From positions 62,001-126,000 of the forward strand of contig JAKSRE010000002.1 in NCBI GenBank assembly GCA_024403775.1: 64,000 nucleotides of DNA, given 5' to 3'. Under the pieces are notes generated by a model, which had not been told where the DNA came from, made no database searches, and was given only the letters and a program-made list of their open reading frames with translations. The position numbers and the translations under genes are program-made. Positions 59,987 through 64,000 of the stretch are shown in pieces (within the stretch, counting starts at the first letter, position 1; the number at the start of each line of letters is the position of its first letter). This DNA is from Clostridia bacterium. Lineage in GTDB: Bacteria > Bacillota > Clostridia > Saccharofermentanales > Saccharofermentanaceae.

Positions 59987-62563
59987 ATGAATAAATATAT
60001 AAAGCAAATAAAAAAACTGGGGAATAAGACTTTTGATATTCATCTTTTGATGACGAGAAAATTCGTATATCAGATATCGATATGCGTGCTGGTTTTGATT
60101 GTGCTTTTTCTTAATCTAAATTCCTTCAGATCAATTAAGAATTATCGTAACTATACTGATGAGAATAATTGTTATATGTCTTTTTGCAGATCTTCTGCAT
60201 ACACTTTTAGTTTTGAGGCTAAGAGTAATACTTTGGATAATTTTCGAATTTATCTTAATACTGAAGCTTCTAGACTTACTTTATCAGATAAGCTTTCTGT
60301 TAAGATTTCTGATGATGAGGGTAAAGTTCTTCTTGAGACAAAATGTTATTTATATAACAGTACCCGTAATTATGCTGAAGTAGATTGTAAGGGGCTTGAA
60401 CTGGAACAGAACGAGCGATATATCGTGAAGTTTACTTTTGAAGAGTGTAGTAAGCGAACTTTGGTTGTTTTTCTTGCGCATCCTTCGGGTGGATTTGATT
60501 CTTCAAGAGATTATATTATGGCATCTGAGAATGAAGATGAGATGTCTTTTGATTTGGCAATCGGCTTTTCGAAAATACTTAATATTAACTATAGATATTC
60601 TCATATGAATGCAGGATATTTGTTCAGTAATCTTGCTGTTTACTTTCTTGCAGTAATAATTTTGTTTTTTCCTAATCTTAATGAGAAACGTATATTTAAG
60701 GAAATCTATAGGGGAGTATTTGGCACGCTTTTGATTTATCTTATTGGTCAGGTTCTGAATGTTGAGAATGATATGCCACTTAATATTCTGTTTCCGATGT
60801 CTTTAAAGCATTACTTTTGCCTCTTTACGATTTTGGCAATAATTGTAATTGTGTATTACACACTATATTTGATTTGTGGTTTTGGAAGCCTATCTATGTG
60901 TGTAGCTTCTCTGCCATTTCTGGTGCTTGCATATGTCAATTCCGTAAAACTTGTTATGAGAGGCGATACATTTATGCCATGGGATCTGTTTTCTGCAGGA
61001 ATTGCTGTTAAGACAGGGTCTACATACTACTTTCATATAACGAAACCTTTTATTTGCGGAATAATATTGACAATAGCTTTTGTTATTTTGCTTTTATACA
61101 CTGCAACTCCTCGTAAAAAATATACAAAAACAGGATTTGCTGTTTTAGGCACACTTGTAATGCTTGGGTTATTCCTGATGTACAGTGCTATTTTAAACAC
61201 TGGGTTACTTAGAAAACTTAATGTTTACTATGAAGTATATCCACCTATGCAAAGTTATAACGAGAATGGAACCTATTTGGCTTTTCTCTTCCACCTAAAT
61301 AACCTTAATGGCAGGGGAGCAAGTGTTGATTCTCCTGAACTTGCAAAAGATATTATCGATTCCTATTCTAATGAGGTTGCTCGTCAGAGATTGGATATTG
61401 ATGTATTTAATAACAGTCTTAAAAGCGTAAACTCTGAGGGTGATGTTTTAAGACCTAATGTAATTTGTATTATGAGCGAGGCATATACTGATTTATTTAG
61501 TATTCGTGGATTTAAAACTAACGAAGTTGTTACTCCTTTTGCAGATTTACTAAGAAATGAGAGCATAAATGGTAATCTAGCAGTAAGTATCTTTGGCGGA
61601 GGAACATGTAATACAGAGTTTGAGTTCCTTACAGGTAATTCTATGTCTACGCTTCTTCCAGGTTCATCTGTTTATTCTTTCTATGTAAATGATGTAGTTA
61701 CAGATTCATTGCCTTATATCTATCGCGAAAATGGTTATAGAACTGTAGCACTGCACTCATTTGACGGTGACTGGTGGGACAGACGAAGTAAGTATCCATT
61801 GTTAGGATTTGATGAATTCTATACGCGTGATGATTTTGATGAGAATGCAAAATATGTAAGACGTTATATATCTGATATGTCTACTTTTGAGAAGATTACT
61901 GATATATATGATGAGAGTGTAAATTCTGGTGATCCATTGTTCCTGTTCTGTGTAACTATGCAAAATCATGCTGATTTCTCTGAAAGATACGATAATATGT
62001 CCTATGATGTAAAGATCAAGGATTTGCAGCATGATAATGGTGATGAATTTAATTATGCGAATAACTATCTGTCACTTCTTAAAGAATCAGATGATGCATT
62101 GGAATATCTGATTAATCATTTTAGGGATTCTGATTATCCAACAATCGTATGTTTCTTTGGTGATCATCTTCCAACATTGGATGATGGATTCTATGATACT
62201 CTTCTTGAGAATGATCTTGGAAATATAAGTCTTAATGATTCACTGGATTTATATGAGACTACATATTTTATCTGGGCTAACTATGATTTGTATGATCTGG
62301 AGAATCCTGATTTTAATTCAAGTATTATATCTCCAAACTTCCTTGGACAGGAGATTCTTGATTATTCAGGTATTATATCTCCATATTCCAGAAGTGTTTT
62401 AAGAATCTTGCATGAGGATATTAGTGCGGTTAGTGCAGTAGCAGTATACGACAACAATGGCGTGCCATATACTGACGTTGGATTAATTCCAGAAGAAATA
62501 AATGATATGCTTAATGACTATTCTGCAGTTCAGTATGCGAGAATTTATTTTAATGGTGAATAA
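59987..62563 (+). CDS. LTA-synthase/sulfatase-family phosphoglycerol transferase-like protein
   Basis: 858 aa. The N-terminal half has several transmembrane helices, one near 30-48 and a group between about 205 and 400. Between the first helix and the group lies an extracellular beta-rich domain (about 55-200), which is unusual for short LtaS enzymes. The C-terminal extracellular sulfatase-fold domain (from about 488) carries IMSEAY (Glu498), GGGTCNTEFEFLTG (nucleophile Thr540), MQNH (His661) and FFGDH (Asp726, His727), the LtaS manganese and catalytic set. It should move phosphoglycerol or a similar group onto an envelope polymer. Exact polymer unknown. Confidence 0.88.
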   Translation: MNKYIKQIKKLGNKTFDIHLLMTRKFVYQISICVLVLIVLFLNLNSFRSIKNYRNYTDENNCYMSFCRSSAYTFSFEAKSNTLDNFRIYLNTEASRLTLSDKLSVKISDDEGKVLLETKCYLYNSTRNYAEVDCKGLELEQNERYIVKFTFEECSKRTLVVFLAHPSGGFDSSRDYIMASENEDEMSFDLAIGFSKILNINYRYSHMNAGYLFSNLAVYFLAVIILFFPNLNEKRIFKEIYRGVFGTLLIYLIGQVLNVENDMPLNILFPMSLKHYFCLFTILAIIVIVYYTLYLICGFGSLSMCVASLPFLVLAYVNSVKLVMRGDTFMPWDLFSAGIAVKTGSTYYFHITKPFICGIILTIAFVILLLYTATPRKKYTKTGFAVLGTLVMLGLFLMYSAILNTGLLRKLNVYYEVYPPMQSYNENGTYLAFLFHLNNLNGRGASVDSPELAKDIIDSYSNEVARQRLDIDVFNNSLKSVNSEGDVLRPNVICIMSEAYTDLFSIRGFKTNEVVTPFADLLRNESINGNLAVSIFGGGTCNTEFEFLTGNSMSTLLPGSSVYSFYVNDVVTDSLPYIYRENGYRTVALHSFDGDWWDRRSKYPLLGFDEFYTRDDFDENAKYVRRYISDMSTFEKITDIYDESVNSGDPLFLFCVTMQNHADFSERYDNMSYDVKIKDLQHDNGDEFNYANNYLSLLKESDDALEYLINHFRDSDYPTIVCFFGDHLPTLDDGFYDTLLENDLGNISLNDSLDLYETTYFIWANYDLYDLENPDFNSSIISPNFLGQEILDYSGIISPYSRSVLRILHEDISAVSAVAVYDNNGVPYTDVGLIPEEINDMLNDYSAVQYARIYFNGE

Positions 62564-62617
62564 AAAAATAAAAACTATTGTATAATATTATATATTACTT
62601 TGTTTTGAGGTTATTTT

Positions 62618-63307
62618 ATGCAACAGAATAGTTTAAATTCAGCTTCGGGGGCAAGCGTTCTGTCAAGATTTGTCAGAGCGGTTGTTTTGATTATTGTCTC
62701 GTTGCTTATTTCTATATTGTCTGTATCTTTTGCTATGCATCATATGAGACTGCAGTTTGAGGATGAGTACAGATCAATTGCTCATACCAAAGTTGAGCAG
62801 ATATGTGATCTTGTAAAGATGACTGTAAATGGTGATGAGATTGTTGCTGACTCAAATATGGCAGCAGTAAAATACACTAACGTTTTTAATCTTTTGCTTA
62901 AAGACGTTAATGAAGGTGATTTTTCTGATAGTACGTATGCTATGTTCCAGTATACTGGTGGCCAGATCTCGATGCTTGCATCAGAACTTGAGGCAGAAAG
63001 TTCGAATTTTGTTGTAACAAAGAAAGAGATAAGTGAGTGGTTATCTTCAGATAATTCAAATTATGTTTCTACAACCGATACATATGAGAGTGTAATAGTT
63101 CCTATTTGTGACAGTCAGGGACGTTGCGTTGCTGTTTTCGAGTATCATACAGATTTTAGCGAACTTTCTGGTTTGGGTAATACTTTGGAAAACAGAATAC
63201 TTAAAGCTGTATTAATTGCAGTTGTTGCCTGTGTTGTTCTTTTTGTTATTCAGATGTCTTTACCGAAGCTTTTGTTTAGCGAGAAGAAGAGAGGAGGTAA
63301 CGCATGA
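62618..63307 (+). CDS. Membrane protein with extracellular sensor-like domain, no output domain
   Basis: 229 aa. One N-terminal transmembrane helix (about 20-42), an extracellular region of about 150 residues and a second helix (about 193-215), then a ten-residue basic tail. The extracellular part begins with a helix (MRLQFEDEYRSIAHTKVEQICDLVK) and has the PICDSQGRCVAVFEYHTDF strand-turn-strand of Cache/PAS-like sensor domains. There is no HAMP, kinase or signalling module. The stop overlaps the next gene as ATGA. Family not recognised with certainty. Confidence 0.75.
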   Translation: MQQNSLNSASGASVLSRFVRAVVLIIVSLLISILSVSFAMHHMRLQFEDEYRSIAHTKVEQICDLVKMTVNGDEIVADSNMAAVKYTNVFNLLLKDVNEGDFSDSTYAMFQYTGGQISMLASELEAESSNFVVTKKEISEWLSSDNSNYVSTTDTYESVIVPICDSQGRCVAVFEYHTDFSELSGLGNTLENRILKAVLIAVVACVVLFVIQMSLPKLLFSEKKRGGNA

Positions 63308-64000
63308 GTCGTAATAGTGCCGAGAGAAGAAGAATTAAAGAGAAAAGAGCAATTAGTGCTACTATCGGATACTGTTTTGTTACAGTTCTTGTTGTTCTTC
63401 TTGTAATGTCATCCTATTTGTCAGGTATTTATACAGATGTACTTAAGACTGAACGAGCTGACAGCATGAAGTCACTAGCTGTTGCTTGTGCGACTACCTT
63501 AAATTACAGTGATATTCATGAAGGAATGCAGTTCCCTCTGCCTAAGTATGAGTATGAAGATGGCAAGGAATATATCTTTGATATATATACCAGAGCTGGA
63601 AACTCTTATATCAGACTTTATTCATCTTCAGGTGAATCAGCAGGTGACTATACTTTGTCTGGTGCTGGGGATGACTATAATACCTGTTTTGAGAAGCAGA
63701 GTATTTGCTTAACCAAGCGAGTAGATAACAAGGTGTCATATGTATGTGCTCTTGCACCTATCATCTCATCAGATAATACTGTTTCTGGAATTCTTGAGAT
63801 TAGAATGCCGTATTCAGATTTTGAGTCTACTGTAAACGGTATGTCTTTAAGCTGGATTTTTACAATTGTTTCAATCGCAGTATCAATGGGAATAATAATT
63901 TTTGAGATTAATCTTCTTGTCTCATCATTGTCTACAGGTTTTTCAGGTAATGTTCCTCAGCTTTTTGCATATGGTGAAGATGCGGTTCGTTTCTTGTCAT
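63304..64000 (+). CDS. Sensor-like membrane protein, 3' end outside the window
   Basis: Open to the window edge, 232 complete codons visible. A basic N-terminus (SAERRRIKEKR), a transmembrane helix (about 19-44), an extracellular domain of about 130 residues ending in LAPIISSDNTVSGILEIRMPYSDFE, a Cache-like closing strand pair, and a second transmembrane helix (about 185-208). The following residues (about 210-232) do not look like HAMP. The missing C-terminus should hold the output domain. GAGGAGG precedes the ATG, which overlaps the preceding stop; both proteins share topology and probably act together. Confidence 0.8.
   Translation, partial: MSRNSAERRRIKEKRAISATIGYCFVTVLVVLLVMSSYLSGIYTDVLKTERADSMKSLAVACATTLNYSDIHEGMQFPLPKYEYEDGKEYIFDIYTRAGNSYIRLYSSSGESAGDYTLSGAGDDYNTCFEKQSICLTKRVDNKVSYVCALAPIISSDNTVSGILEIRMPYSDFESTVNGMSLSWIFTIVSIAVSMGIIIFEINLLVSSLSTGFSGNVPQLFAYGEDAVRFLS

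Overview
The window is 64 kb of AT-rich, densely packed, low-GC Gram-positive chromosome. Genes are mostly on the + strand, with AGGAGG-type ribosome binding sites, ATGA-coupled operons and intrinsic terminators. The following suggest an obligately anaerobic, fermentative Clostridia member of the Lachnospiraceae type: a trimeric NAD-linked [FeFe] hydrogenase, a single-chain clostridial PurL, the NifS/NifU pair, an IspA/Dxs (MEP) isoprenoid route, DUF4214-CAP secreted proteins and an LTA-synthase-like protein. A non-sporulating Butyrivibrio/Pseudobutyrivibrio-like lineage is my inference. I see no insertion sequence, prophage, CRISPR array or rRNA. The content looks like core chromosome, so the interest lies in degenerate enzymes, promoter architecture and synteny rather than in a mobile island.

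Layout. 0-9 kb: class IV aminotransferase, htpG, purL, rsmA, and a secreted DUF4214-CAP protein. 9-17 kb: zapA, a U32 peptidase/rlhA-like gene, dut, a CorA-like transporter, a membrane-tethered alpha/beta-hydrolase fold that lacks its catalytic Ser and His, tsaD, smpB and a VanZ-like protein. 17-23 kb: a divergent envelope locus (DUF3048 lipoprotein versus an LCP glycopolymer transferase plus a transmembrane pseudo-PP2C with an SH3b domain and a Thr-rich tail), then lysC and yqeG. 23.5-33.3 kb: efp, asp23, amaP, DUF2273, nusB, xseA, xseB, ispA, dxs, nadK, argR, recN. This matches the well-known Firmicutes block, but every sporulation gene that normally interrupts or follows it is missing. recN ends in a tail-to-tail coding overlap with an RluA-type pseudouridine synthase.

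34-38.4 kb: the hydrogenase operon (NuoE-like, NuoF-like and [FeFe] catalytic subunits). 38.6-40.6 kb: a YtrA-type GntR regulator with an ABC ATPase and permease, behind a near-consensus promoter embedded in a repeated inverted operator. 40.7-44.3 kb: a heterodimeric ABC exporter with one degenerate ATP site. 44.4-52.4 kb: a small zinc-ribbon protein, rarA, nifS-nifU with a coupled lipoprotein, a PHP phosphoesterase, an M18 aminopeptidase and citrate synthase. 52.5-64 kb: tRNA-Glu, uvrA, a zinc-finger Clp ATPase, argJ, tRNA-His and tRNA-Gln (divergent from argJ, with overlapping -35 boxes), an LTA-synthase-like sulfatase-fold enzyme, and a coupled pair of membrane sensor-like proteins, the second cut by the window edge.

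Start codons were chosen by Shine-Dalgarno placement and family length. Several genes therefore begin 6-63 bases inside the longest open frame. dxs (TTG) and the first hydrogenase gene (GTG) appear truly to use non-ATG starts. Functional names rest on motif recognition by eye, with no database search.
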